DNA of 64,000 nt from Actinomycetota bacterium. Lineage in GTDB: Bacteria; Actinomycetota; Acidimicrobiia; Acidimicrobiales; Iamiaceae. The translations under genes were made by a program, and so were the position numbers. Where the stretch lies: NCBI GenBank assembly GCA_019639075.1, contig JAHBSO010000001.1, positions 186,001-250,000 of the forward strand, given 5' to 3'. Below, piece after piece: positions 38,462 to 46,902 of the stretch. Below the pieces are notes generated by a model. That model did no database searches. It had not been told where the DNA came from and saw nothing but the letters and a program-made list of their open reading frames with translations. Each line of letters starts with the position of its first letter. Within the stretch, counting starts at the first letter, position 1.

Positions 38462-39349
38462 GTGGATCCCACGGTCACCACCTGCTACCGCCATCCCGAC
38501 CAGCCCGCCGGCGTGATCTGCCAGCGGTGCGACCGGCCGATCTGCCCCCGCTGCATGCACCAGGCGTCGGTCGGGTTCCACTGCCCGGAGTGCGCCAGGA
38601 CCGGTCGCCAGCGGGTCGTGCAGGGCTCCGCGGCGTTCGCCGGTGGCCGGGTGGTGCCGGTGCTCACCTACGTCCTGATCGGGATCAACGTGGCGGTCTT
38701 CCTGATCGGCATCCTCGTCGACGGGGCGTCCGCGATCGGTGGCGTCATCGGTCGCATGCAGTACGACTTCGCCCTGTTCGCCAAGGGGCTGATCCCGAGC
38801 GACGGCGGATGGGTCCTCGCGGGCGTGGGCGAGGGCCAGTGGTACCGCATCGTCACCAGCGGGTTCCTCCACTACGGGATCTTCCACATCGCGGTGAACA
38901 TGTACGCGCTGTACCTGCTCGGACGCGTGCTGGAGGTGTCGATCGGTCGTCTCCGCACGGGTGCGATCTACGGGGCGTCGCTCGTCGCCGGCGCGCTCGG
39001 TGCGCTCATCGCGTCGCCCGGCAGCCTCACCGCGGGTGCCTCCGGCGCCATCTTCGGCCTCATGGGCGCGCTGCTCATGCTGCTGCGGGCCCAGGGCATC
39101 CCGTTCCGGGACTCGCCCCTGCTGCCGACGCTCGCGCTCAACCTCGCGCTCACCCTCTTCTTCGTCCGCTACGTGTCGGTCGGCGGCCACTTCGGCGGGT
39201 TCGTCGGCGGCGTGATCTGCGGATGGCTGCTCTTCGACGTGGCCCGCCGACCCGCCGTCCCGAAGTGGGCGCCGCTGGCGCTCACGGGCGCGGTCGCCAT
39301 GGTCTGCGTGGTCGGGTCGATCGTGGTGGCCGGCAACTACACCGGCTGA
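38462..39349 (+). CDS. rhomboid-family intramembrane serine protease with N-terminal zinc finger
   Basis: 295 aa. Residues 8-44 form a B-box-like zinc module (C8, H11, C20, C23, C28, C31, H40, C41, C44). A six-helix rhomboid core follows, with the catalytic serine S194 in GASGAIFG and histidine H243 in GGHFGGFVGG; HIAVNMYALYLLG near 140 is the conserved loop/helix 2 motif. It cuts membrane proteins within their helices. The zinc module, on the cytosolic side if the topology is standard, may recruit substrates. This architecture is common in actinobacteria. Confidence 0.92.
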   Translation: MDPTVTTCYRHPDQPAGVICQRCDRPICPRCMHQASVGFHCPECARTGRQRVVQGSAAFAGGRVVPVLTYVLIGINVAVFLIGILVDGASAIGGVIGRMQYDFALFAKGLIPSDGGWVLAGVGEGQWYRIVTSGFLHYGIFHIAVNMYALYLLGRVLEVSIGRLRTGAIYGASLVAGALGALIASPGSLTAGASGAIFGLMGALLMLLRAQGIPFRDSPLLPTLALNLALTLFFVRYVSVGGHFGGFVGGVICGWLLFDVARRPAVPKWAPLALTGAVAMVCVVGSIVVAGNYTG

Positions 39350-39368
39350 CCCACCGGGGGTCCGGCGT

Positions 39369-39833
39369 TCATGCGTCGGCGGGGCGCTCGTTGCGGCCGC
39401 TCTCGACCAGCGCCTTGAGGACCCGCAGGTTCCGACGCCAGATGCGGCGCAGCACGAACCCGCCGAAGAACCCGCCGACCGGACCGCCCAGCCACCACGG
39501 GTAGGTGAGGCGCTCCACCCAGGTGAAGCGGGTGCGGTCCCGGCGCAGGCGGGTCAGGGTGAACCGACCGACGCCGGTGACCAGACCGTGGTGGGTGACG
39601 CCCATCTCCCGCTGCTCCCGCCACGACGTCACGATCATCTTGTCGGTCAACCGGATCGGCCCGACCTTGGTGATGCAGTCGAAGGTCGTGCCGACCCCGG
39701 CCCGATCGACCCCCGTGAAGCGGATCTCCGCCGCGTCGGCCATCCAGTCGACGTGGCGCTCGATGTGGCGGACCTCGTCCCACACGGCGGCGGGGGAGGC
39801 GTCGATGATCGTCGACACGCGGATGCGACCCAT
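39369..39833 (-). CDS. SRPBCC family protein
   Basis: 154-aa START/Bet v 1-like protein: RVSTIIDASPAAVWDEVRHIERHVDWM opens the fold, and RFTWVERLTYPWWLGGPVGGFFGGFVLRRIWRRNLRVLKALVE closes it with a glycine-rich stretch then a basic helix. It may bind a lipid or polyketide-like ligand. The ATG at 39833 is preceded 6 nt upstream by TAGGGT (minus strand, 39840-39845). It is convergent with the rhomboid gene. Confidence 0.82.
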   Translation of the reverse strand: MGRIRVSTIIDASPAAVWDEVRHIERHVDWMADAAEIRFTGVDRAGVGTTFDCITKVGPIRLTDKMIVTSWREQREMGVTHHGLVTGVGRFTLTRLRRDRTRFTWVERLTYPWWLGGPVGGFFGGFVLRRIWRRNLRVLKALVESGRNERPADA

Positions 39834-39839
39834 GGACCG

Positions 39840-39845
39840 ACCCTA
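39840..39845 (-). promoter_or_regulatory. -10 box TAGGGT for the SRPBCC gene
   Basis: On the minus strand it lies 6 nt before the ATG at 39833, again the leaderless layout. It sits just beyond the end of galT. Confidence 0.4.
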
Positions 39846-39858
39846 GGACCCGGCCCGA

Positions 39859-40848
39859 TCAGTTCGACAGCAGCCGGCAGGCGTCCTCGGGGGCCACGAC
39901 GTTGATCGGGACGCCGGTGCCCTGCTCGAAGCCGCCGTCGGTCCGCAGCCGGGGAACGAGGTGGACGTGCCAGTGGAACGGGTCGTCCGAACCGTGCGGG
40001 AGCGTGTGGAAGACGAGGTTGTACGACGGGTCGCCGAGCACGGTCCGGAGCTGCACGAGCACGTCGCGGATCGCCCGCCCGACCGCGGCCAGGTCGGCCT
40101 CCCCGGCCTCGTGCAGGTGCTCGTCGTGGACCGTGGGGATCACCAGCACCTCGAACGGCGCCCCGCTCCACCACGGCGTGATGACGGCGGCGCCCGGGTG
40201 GTCGGCGACCATGCGGTGCCCGGCGTGGCGCTCGGCCTGCACGGTGGCGCACAGGAGGCAGCTCCCGGTGAAGCGGCGGAACCCGGCGATCTCGTCGACC
40301 AGCTCGCCGGGCACGAACGGCACGCCGACCAGCTGCCCGTGGGGGTGGGCGAGGCTGGCGCCGGCCGCTCGGCCGTGGTTGACGATGGCCTGGCTGTAGC
40401 GAACCCCGGACCGCCGGGCATGGACCTCGAAGCGGTCGCGCAGGGCGGTCATGACGAGCTCGGCCTGCGCGTCGGACAGGTCGGCCCAGGACGCGGCGTG
40501 GTCGGGGCTCAGCACGAGCACCTCGTGCAGGCCGGTGGCGGGCGCCTGGGCGAAGAGGGGGCCGAGGCGCTCGACGCGCAGCGGACCCTCGCCGGCGAAC
40601 GCCGGGTAGCGGTTCGGCACCACCCGCAGCAGCCACTCGCCCTCGGGACCGTAGGTCTCGAGCGCCGGCGGGGTCTCCTCCTCGTGGCCCGGGCAGAACG
40701 GGCACGGGTCGACCGGCACGGCCTCGACCGGCGTGACGTCCCGGGCGAACTCCTCGGGCCGCGACGCCCGGTCGGTGGCGACGGTGACCCAACGGCCGTT
40801 CAAGGGGTTCAGGCGGATCTGGTTCAACTCGGCCTCGGCTGTCGGCAT
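39859..40848 (-). CDS. galT: galactose-1-phosphate uridylyltransferase
   Basis: 329-aa HIT-superfamily nucleotidyl transferase that exchanges UMP between UDP-glucose and galactose-1-phosphate. It opens NQIRLNPLNGRWVTVATDRASRPEEF, has the zinc CxxC motifs CPFC and CLLC, and the active-site histidine triad DPFHWHVHLVPR near 290-300. The HPH-type histidine motif is preceded by SYNLVFHTLPHG, close to the shorter prokaryotic GalT-like enzymes, so action on another hexose-1-phosphate is possible. TACGAT (plus 40861-40866) lies 12 nt before the ATG at 40848 as a likely -10. Confidence 0.9.
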   Translation of the reverse strand: MPTAEAELNQIRLNPLNGRWVTVATDRASRPEEFARDVTPVEAVPVDPCPFCPGHEEETPPALETYGPEGEWLLRVVPNRYPAFAGEGPLRVERLGPLFAQAPATGLHEVLVLSPDHAASWADLSDAQAELVMTALRDRFEVHARRSGVRYSQAIVNHGRAAGASLAHPHGQLVGVPFVPGELVDEIAGFRRFTGSCLLCATVQAERHAGHRMVADHPGAAVITPWWSGAPFEVLVIPTVHDEHLHEAGEADLAAVGRAIRDVLVQLRTVLGDPSYNLVFHTLPHGSDDPFHWHVHLVPRLRTDGGFEQGTGVPINVVAPEDACRLLSN

Positions 40849-40929
40849 GACGTACCGCCGCATCGTAGGGAACCGTTCAGGTGACCGGTGACCATCGGAG
40901 CGGCGTCGTCGACGGGCTAGAACCGGCGG

Positions 40930-41976
40930 GTGCACGATGCGATCAGGGGCTTCGACGAGATCGCGCCGGCGCTCGCGTTCCTGGTGGCGGCGGTGCCGTT
41001 CGCCCGGCTCCTCGGAGAGCTGGGCTTCTTCGAGGCGGTGGTGGGCGAGGTCGGTCGACGGGGCCGCCCGGTGTCGGTCGGCTGGTTCTGGGCGATCGGC
41101 GCGGTCACCACCGCCGTGCTCAACCTCGACACGACGATCGTGCTGCTGACGCCGCTGGCGATCGGGTTGGCCCGGCACGCCGACGAGGATCCGCTGCCGT
41201 TCGCGGCGATCCCGTTGCTGCTGGCCGGGCTGGCGTCGTCGTTCCTGCCGGTGTCGAACCTGACGACGCTGATCGTGGTCGATCGCCTCGGCATCGGTCC
41301 CCTCGACGTGCTGCGCACGCTGGGCCCGGCGTCCCTGGTGGCGGTCGTGATCGGGTGGCTGGTCCACCGGCGACGGGTGCCCCGTCGGATCGTGGTCGCG
41401 CACGTGGGCCGGCCCGACGCCTTCGCGCTGCGCGTGGGCGGGGCCGTGGTCGCCGGGCTGTTCCTCTGGTTCACCGTCGGCGACGCGTTGCACCTCCCGC
41501 CGTGGGCCGGCCTGGTCGTGGCCGACGTCGTGCTCTGGCGCATCACGGGCTCGGCGCCGTGGCGCGACCTCCCGCTGCGCACCGCGGTCGCGCTCGGCGC
41601 CGTGGCCGCGGCGTTGGGTGCGATCGCCCCCGGCGGCATCGGGAGCGAGGCGTTCTGGGACGCGCCGACCGCCGTCGAGGGGATCGGCGTCCTCGGGGTG
41701 TCGGTCGTCGTGTCCAACGTGGTGAACAACGTCCCGGCGTCGCTGCTGGCCGCCACCCCGGGGGCGGTGATGACCGATGGCCGCTGGCTCTGGCTGCTCG
41801 GCGTGAACCTCGGGTCGCTGATCCTGCCGACCGGCACGCTGGCCGCGCTGCTGTGGTGGCGCCTGGTCGACGCCGACGGCGTGCCGATCGACCTGCGTCG
41901 GTACCTGCGCGTGGTCGTCCCGGTGGTCCTGCCGGCCCTGGTGGCCGCGACCGCCGTCGTCCTGGTGTCGGTCTGA
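40930..41976 (+). CDS. ArsB/NhaD-like ion permease (IT superfamily)
   Basis: 348-aa membrane protein with about 10 helices. NLDTTIVLLTPLAIGLARHA and SNLTTLIVVDRLGIGPLD in the first half and VSNVVNNVPASLLAATPGAVM in the second are the paired re-entrant motifs of the ion transporter superfamily. It is shorter than ArsB (about 430 aa). No arsR-type gene or arsC lies beside it, so arsenite export is only a possibility; an anion or Na+ substrate is equally open. GTG start at 40930; TAGAAC at 40918 is a near-match to the leaderless box. Divergent to galT. Confidence 0.8.
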   Translation: MHDAIRGFDEIAPALAFLVAAVPFARLLGELGFFEAVVGEVGRRGRPVSVGWFWAIGAVTTAVLNLDTTIVLLTPLAIGLARHADEDPLPFAAIPLLLAGLASSFLPVSNLTTLIVVDRLGIGPLDVLRTLGPASLVAVVIGWLVHRRRVPRRIVVAHVGRPDAFALRVGGAVVAGLFLWFTVGDALHLPPWAGLVVADVVLWRITGSAPWRDLPLRTAVALGAVAAALGAIAPGGIGSEAFWDAPTAVEGIGVLGVSVVVSNVVNNVPASLLAATPGAVMTDGRWLWLLGVNLGSLILPTGTLAALLWWRLVDADGVPIDLRRYLRVVVPVVLPALVAATAVVLVSV

Positions 41977-41993
41977 CCGCTCGAGCGCCGCGC

Positions 41994-42038
41994 GACCCGG
42001 GCGACCCGGGCGATCAGGTCGATCAGGTCGATCAGGTC
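41994..42038. repeat. 9-bp tandem repeats between convergent genes
   Basis: GACCCGGGC occurs twice in tandem (41994-42011), followed by GATCAGGTC three times (42012-42038). The array lies downstream of the permease and reaches the last codons of the methyltransferase. Such arrays change copy number by slippage. Each second-type unit holds a GATC. Confidence 0.7.
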
Positions 42039-42766
42039 GGTCGGTACACGGTGACGTGGGTGGCCGAGGTGGGGCCGAACGGGGTGCGGTCCCATCCGGC
42101 CCAGCGGTGCGCCGGCGCGAGCCCGGCCGCCGCGGCCATCTCGTCGAGTTGGTCGGGCGTGGACCACCGCAGGTGCCACGGCCGGAGGCGGACCCCGGCC
42201 TCGGTGATGTCGACGTACTGACCGGTCACGAGCTGGCGGGTCGGGTCGGTCCGGCTGACGCTCAGCACGACCTTGTCGGCGGTCACCTGCTTCGGTGCGA
42301 CCACGTCGACGGCCCCCGCGTCGTCGTTCGGGACGAACGCCTCGACCACGAAGCAGCCACCGTCGGCGAGACGGGCGGCGGCGCCTCGGAAGCAACGGGC
42401 CTGGGCGCCGTCGTCGACCAGGTTGAACAGCGTGTTGTAGGCGACGAGGACGACGGCGAAGCGGTCGGCGCCCGTCGGCGGGTCGGCCATGTCGCCGAGG
42501 ACCGTGGCGACCCGGTCGCTCCCGGGCTTGGCGGCGAGGGCGTCGAGCATGGCCCGGGAGGCGTCGACGCCGGTGACGGCGATGCCGCCGTCGGCGAGCG
42601 GCAGGGCGAGGCGCCCGGTGCCGACGCCGAGCTCCAGCACGGGGCCGCCGCCGCACAGCTCGGCCACCGTGGCGACGCACGCGTCGGTGTCGGTCAGGTC
42701 GCCGTACCAGTCGTCGTAGACGTCGGCGAACCGGTCGCCGTACGTCGTCTCGTCGTAGCCCTCCAC
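42032..42766 (-). CDS. class I SAM-dependent methyltransferase
   Basis: 244-aa Rossmann-fold methylase: VLELGVGTGRLALPLA (motif I, SAM loop), VTGVDASRAMLDAL (acidic ribose contact) and VVLVAYNTLFNL (motif IV). The GTG at 42766 is chosen because GGGGAGGA lies 7 nt upstream; an ATG 18 nt earlier lacks this. Substrate unknown. The variable C-terminus (YVDITEAGVRLRPWHLRWSTPDQLDEMAAAAGL) is of the small-molecule type. Divergent to the cysteine desulfurase gene across 78 bp. Confidence 0.88.
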   Translation of the reverse strand: MEGYDETTYGDRFADVYDDWYGDLTDTDACVATVAELCGGGPVLELGVGTGRLALPLADGGIAVTGVDASRAMLDALAAKPGSDRVATVLGDMADPPTGADRFAVVLVAYNTLFNLVDDGAQARCFRGAAARLADGGCFVVEAFVPNDDAGAVDVVAPKQVTADKVVLSVSRTDPTRQLVTGQYVDITEAGVRLRPWHLRWSTPDQLDEMAAAAGLAPAHRWAGWDRTPFGPTSATHVTVYRPT

Positions 42767-42832
42767 CCGCCCATCCTCCCCCATCGCCCCGGGACCGGAG
42801 AACCGTTTGGGGACGTCGGTGGGGTGGGTCCG

Positions 42833-42838
42833 TAGCCT
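42833..42838 (+). promoter_or_regulatory. -10 box TAGCCT for cysteine desulfurase-mnmA
   Basis: It lies 6 nt before the GTG at 42845, with no Shine-Dalgarno sequence, fitting a leaderless two-gene message. Confidence 0.45.
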
Positions 42839-42844
42839 GGCGGG

Positions 42845-43984
42845 GTGCCCGACGCCTACCTCGACCACGCGGCGACCACGCCGATGCGACCGGAGGCGCT
42901 CGCGGCCATGGTGCCGGTGCTGCAGGACGGCTTCGGGAACCCGTCCGGCGCGCACCGGTGGGCGCGCGAGGCCCGGCGGATGCTCGACGACGCCCGCGAC
43001 GTCGTCGCCGCCGCGGTGGGCGCCGAGCCGTCCGAGGTCGTGTTCACGTCGGGCGGCACCGAGGCCGACAACCTGGCGGTCGCCGGCGTGACCGAGGCGA
43101 CCGGTCGTCGTCCGCTGTGCTCCGCGGTCGAGCACCACGCCGTGCTCCGCGCCATCGAGGCGGTCGGCGGGACGACGGTCCCGGTCCACCCCGACGGGTC
43201 GCTCGACCTCGACGCACTGCGGGCGCAGCTCCACGAGGCGCCCGTCGGCCTCGTGTCGGTCATGCTCGCCAACAACGAGACCGGCATCGTCGCCGACCTC
43301 GATGCCGTGGGGGCCGTGCTCGCCGAGGTGACCCCCGGCGCGGTCCTCCACACCGATGCCGTCGCCGCCGCACCGTGGCTCGACCTCCCCGACCGCTGCC
43401 GACCCGCGGCGCTCGTCACCCTCAGCGGGCACAAGGTCGGGGGACCGAAGGGCATCGGCGCGCTGGTCGTCCGGGCCGGGACCCCACTCGTGGCCCGGCA
43501 GGTCGGGGGTGGTCAGGAGCGCGAGCGACGCAGCGGCACGCCCGACGTCGCCGGTGCCGTGGGCTTCGCCGCGGCGCTCGCCGTCACCGTCGCCGAGCGC
43601 GGGGCCACCGTGCGTCGGGTCGAGTCCCTCCGGGACCGGCTCGTCGCCGGCCTGCGGGCGACGGTCCCGGGGCTGGTGGTCGTGTCGCCCGACGACCCCG
43701 CCGCCCGCACCGCGGGCACCGCGCTCGTCGCGGTGCCCGGCCTGTCCCGGGAGGCCCTCGTGTTCCTGCTCGACCAGGGAGGCGTGGCCGCGTCGTGGGG
43801 GTCGAGCTGCGCGTCGGGTGCCACCGAGCCCTCGCACGTCCTCGGGGCCATGGGCGTGGCCCCCGAGGCGGCCGAGGGGTCCCTGCGGCTCAGCCTCGGG
43901 TGGTGCACGACGGCCGAGGAGGTCGACCACGCGCTCGCGGTGATCCCGGCGGCCGTGGCCCAGCTGCGGGCGGCGGCGGCCTGA
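42845..43984 (+). CDS. cysteine desulfurase (NifS/IscS family)
   Basis: 379-aa PLP enzyme that removes sulfur from cysteine. PLP lysine K197 is in LSGHKVGGPKG, and the persulfide cysteine C322 in WGSSCASGATEPSHVL lies in the long flexible loop of class I enzymes. It starts DAYLDHAATTPMRPEA. It shares TGATG with mnmA, so its natural role here is probably giving sulfur for tRNA 2-thiouridine, with Fe-S assembly also possible. Confidence 0.95.
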   Translation: MPDAYLDHAATTPMRPEALAAMVPVLQDGFGNPSGAHRWAREARRMLDDARDVVAAAVGAEPSEVVFTSGGTEADNLAVAGVTEATGRRPLCSAVEHHAVLRAIEAVGGTTVPVHPDGSLDLDALRAQLHEAPVGLVSVMLANNETGIVADLDAVGAVLAEVTPGAVLHTDAVAAAPWLDLPDRCRPAALVTLSGHKVGGPKGIGALVVRAGTPLVARQVGGGQERERRSGTPDVAGAVGFAAALAVTVAERGATVRRVESLRDRLVAGLRATVPGLVVVSPDDPAARTAGTALVAVPGLSREALVFLLDQGGVAASWGSSCASGATEPSHVLGAMGVAPEAAEGSLRLSLGWCTTAEEVDHALAVIPAAVAQLRAAAA

Positions 43985-45033
43985 TGCGCGTGCTGGTGAT
44001 GATGAGCGGCGGGGTCGACTCGTCGGTCGCCGCGGCCCTGCTGCGCGACCAGGGCCACGACGTCGTGGGCGTCACCCTGAAGCTCTGGGGCGGCGAGAGC
44101 GACTCGGGCTGCTGCTCGGTGAGCGACGTCGACGACGCCCGCCGGGTGGCCGACCGCCTGGGCATCGACCACCACACGTTCAACTTCGCCGACGAGTTCA
44201 CGACCCACGTGGTCGGCCCGTACGCCGCCGACCACGCCGCCGGTCGCACCCCGAACCCGTGCATCGAGTGCAACCGCCACCTCAAGTTCGACGCGGTCGA
44301 CGAGCGGGCCCGAGCGCTCGGCTTCGACGCCGTCGCCACCGGGCACCACGCCCGCATCGTCGAACGGCCCGACGGCACCTTCCGGGTGGCCCGGGGGGCG
44401 GACCGGGCGAAGGACCAGAGCTACGTGCTGCACGTGCTCGACCAGGAGCGCCTCGCCCGGACGATCCTCCCGATCGGCCACCTCACCAAGGACGAGGTCC
44501 GGTCGCTCGCCGCCGGCCTCGACCTGCGCACGGCCACCAAGCCCGACAGCCAGGACGTCTGCTTCATCACCCGACGCGAAGGCCGCGGCACCTTCCTCGG
44601 CGACCGCATCCCGCTGACCCCGGGTCGGGTGGTCGACACCGCGGGCGCCACGGTCGGATCGGTCGCCGCCGTCGAGCTGGTCACCATCGGGCAGCGCAAG
44701 GGCCTGGGGCTCCCCGGGGGGACCGCGCCCCGCTACGTCGTCGACGTCGACCGGACGACCTCGACGGTCACGGTGGGCGGGCCGTCGGACCTGCTGGTGG
44801 CCGAGCAGCCCGTCGACCGCCTGGCCTGGGCGGACGGTCCGGTCGACGGACCGGTCGAGGTCCAGACCTCCGCGCACGGATCGACCGCTGCGGCCACGGT
44901 GCGGACCGCGCCCGCCGACCCCGGCCGGGCCGTCGTCGTGTGGCAGGAGCCCCACCGGCGTGTCGCCCCGGGCCAGAGCGTGGTGCTCTACCAGGGCGAC
45001 GAGGTGGTCGGGGGCGCGACCGCCACCGACTGA
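43984..45033 (+). CDS. mnmA: tRNA-specific 2-thiouridylase
   Basis: Adds sulfur to U34 of tRNA-Lys, Glu and Gln using ATP. The 349-aa protein has the PP-loop SGGVDSS (8-14), the catalytic cysteine pair C93 (NPCIECNRHLKF) and C193 (DSQDVCFI), and the C-terminal beta barrel (RYVVDVDRTTSTVTVG onward). It directly follows the cysteine desulfurase gene with a 1-nt overlap, which supplies the sulfur donor. Confidence 0.96.
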   Translation: MRVLVMMSGGVDSSVAAALLRDQGHDVVGVTLKLWGGESDSGCCSVSDVDDARRVADRLGIDHHTFNFADEFTTHVVGPYAADHAAGRTPNPCIECNRHLKFDAVDERARALGFDAVATGHHARIVERPDGTFRVARGADRAKDQSYVLHVLDQERLARTILPIGHLTKDEVRSLAAGLDLRTATKPDSQDVCFITRREGRGTFLGDRIPLTPGRVVDTAGATVGSVAAVELVTIGQRKGLGLPGGTAPRYVVDVDRTTSTVTVGGPSDLLVAEQPVDRLAWADGPVDGPVEVQTSAHGSTAAATVRTAPADPGRAVVVWQEPHRRVAPGQSVVLYQGDEVVGGATATD

Positions 45034-45093
45034 CGGGCGGTCGGAGGACCGTCGGACCCGTGGCGGGCCCGGGCGTGTCACGATGGCCGCCGG

Positions 45094-46899
45094 ATGCCGC
45101 AGCACCACGCCAACTCCCTCGGGGACGTCGTCGCCCGGCTCCGGCGCACCGCCGTCCAGCGCGCCGCGGGCCTGCGGGCCGGGACGACCGGACGGCTCCG
45201 GCCGGACGACGGGTCGTCCGACGACCGGGGCGCCGGTCGGAGCGGTTCGGAGGAGCTGGGCCGCACGACCGTCGACGCCACGATCCGGCCGATTGGCTCC
45301 GGTCGGTACCGGCGCCTCGGGTGGGCGCCGGGCGAACCCCACCGTCCGCGCGACGACCTCGGTGCGCGGCCGGCGCCGGACCGCGATCGCACCCGGCGCT
45401 CGCTGCTGTACGTGGCGCACCACACCGACACCCACGTGTGCGACGCGCAGTCGCCGGCCCGCCTGGTCGGCGGCGAGGCCTTCGGATGGGTCAACCCCGG
45501 TTCCGACAGCGGTCACCGCCCGCAGGAGACCTGCACCACCCAGGTGCTCGACGCCCTCGTCCGGTCGACCAACGCGGTGCGCACCAGCCCGCTCAGCGGG
45601 GCGGCCATGGCCTGCTGCGTCCAGACCGGCGACAACAGCGACAACCGCACCGTGGCCGAGGTCGACTGGTGGCGGGCCGTGCTCGACGGCCGACCGGTGA
45701 CGCCGAACACCGGCCTGCCCGGCCGCTACGAGGGCGTGCAGCGGTCGGGCTGGCGGACCGTGTGGCACCCGGACCGGCCCGGCTTCGACGTCCGCCAGCG
45801 CGACGGCTTCCCGTTCCTGCCCGGCTTCCTCGACGGCGCGGTCTCGGGGTTCCGGCCCGCGGGCCTCGAGGTGCCGTGGCTGGCCGTGTTCGGCAACCAC
45901 GACCAGATCTTCCAGGGCACGTTCGGCGAGGGGCGGGGCCTGCCGATCCACCGCCTCGAACGTCAGCTGGTCGGGGCCTCGCGGAGCCCGGTGACCGCGT
46001 CGGCGCTGGTGCGCGCGATCGCCGTCGCCTCCGTGCTCGGCGACGCGCCGCAGACGTGGCGGGCGGTCGCGCTCCGCCCCGGGGTCATCCCCGTCACGCC
46101 CGATCCGCAGGCCCGACGGGCACTGCCGATCGACGAGTACCTGGCCGACCTCCTCGCCGACGACGGCGGGCCGGGGCCGCTCGGCCACGGCTTCACCCCC
46201 GAGCACCTGGCCACGAACACGTCGTGGTGGAGCCGACCCGAGGGCGAGCACGTGCAGATCATCGGCCTCGACACCTGCCACCACCGGGCCGGCGACGACG
46301 GCCGCATCGGTCCGGTGCAGACCGCGTGGCTCGAGGCCGAGCTCCAGCGCCACCACGCCTGTTGGCAGGACGGGGACGGTCGGTGGGTCGTCGGCGGCGG
46401 CACGGACCGCCTCGTCGTGATCGCGAGCCACCACAACTCCCGCACGATGCAGAACCTGGGCGACGACCCCCACGACCCGGGTCCGGCGACGACGGGCGGT
46501 GCGCTGGTCGAGCTCCTGTCGCGCTACCCCAACGTCGTGTGCTGGATCAACGGCCACTCCCACGAGCACCGCATCGACGCCCATCCCCATGCCGGGCACG
46601 GCGCCGGGTGGTGGGAGGTCAACACCGCGAGCGGCATCGACTTCGGTCAACAGGGCCGGACCCTCGAGCTCTTCGACAACGGCGACGGCACCCTGTCGCT
46701 CGTGGTGACGGTCCTCGACCACGCCGCGCCGCCGTCGGTGCCCCACCGCGACCCGGCCGGGTGGACCCCCGAACGGTTGGCGTCGTTCAGCCGGGAGCTG
46801 GCCGCGAACGACGACCGCTGGTTCGACCCGATGTCGCTCCTCGGTCGCCGGGAGGACCGCAACGTCGAGCTGCCGCTGGTCGCACCGTTCGCGCTGTGA
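45094..46899 (+). CDS. metallophosphoesterase (PPA1498-like family)
   Basis: 601-aa calcineurin-like phosphoesterase with all metal motifs: HHTDTHVCD (DxH), QTGDNSDN (GDxxDN), FGNHDQ (GNHD), SHHNSRT (histidine) and NGHSHEHRID (GHxH). The N-terminal about 100 residues are Arg-rich and acidic with no signal peptide, so the enzyme is probably cytosolic unless a Tat signal is cryptic. The family match is to large actinobacterial phosphoesterases (TIGR03767 as I recall); the substrate is not known. CACGAT lies 8 nt before the ATG. Confidence 0.85.
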   Translation: MPQHHANSLGDVVARLRRTAVQRAAGLRAGTTGRLRPDDGSSDDRGAGRSGSEELGRTTVDATIRPIGSGRYRRLGWAPGEPHRPRDDLGARPAPDRDRTRRSLLYVAHHTDTHVCDAQSPARLVGGEAFGWVNPGSDSGHRPQETCTTQVLDALVRSTNAVRTSPLSGAAMACCVQTGDNSDNRTVAEVDWWRAVLDGRPVTPNTGLPGRYEGVQRSGWRTVWHPDRPGFDVRQRDGFPFLPGFLDGAVSGFRPAGLEVPWLAVFGNHDQIFQGTFGEGRGLPIHRLERQLVGASRSPVTASALVRAIAVASVLGDAPQTWRAVALRPGVIPVTPDPQARRALPIDEYLADLLADDGGPGPLGHGFTPEHLATNTSWWSRPEGEHVQIIGLDTCHHRAGDDGRIGPVQTAWLEAELQRHHACWQDGDGRWVVGGGTDRLVVIASHHNSRTMQNLGDDPHDPGPATTGGALVELLSRYPNVVCWINGHSHEHRIDAHPHAGHGAGWWEVNTASGIDFGQQGRTLELFDNGDGTLSLVVTVLDHAAPPSVPHRDPAGWTPERLASFSRELAANDDRWFDPMSLLGRREDRNVELPLVAPFAL

Positions 46900-46902
46900 C
46901 GC

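Noticed and set aside
40930..41976. Calling the permease an arsenite exporter (ArsB).
   Set aside because: It is shorter than ArsB and no arsenic resistance gene lies beside it. The nearest ArsR lies 10 kb away with no metal-binding cysteines.
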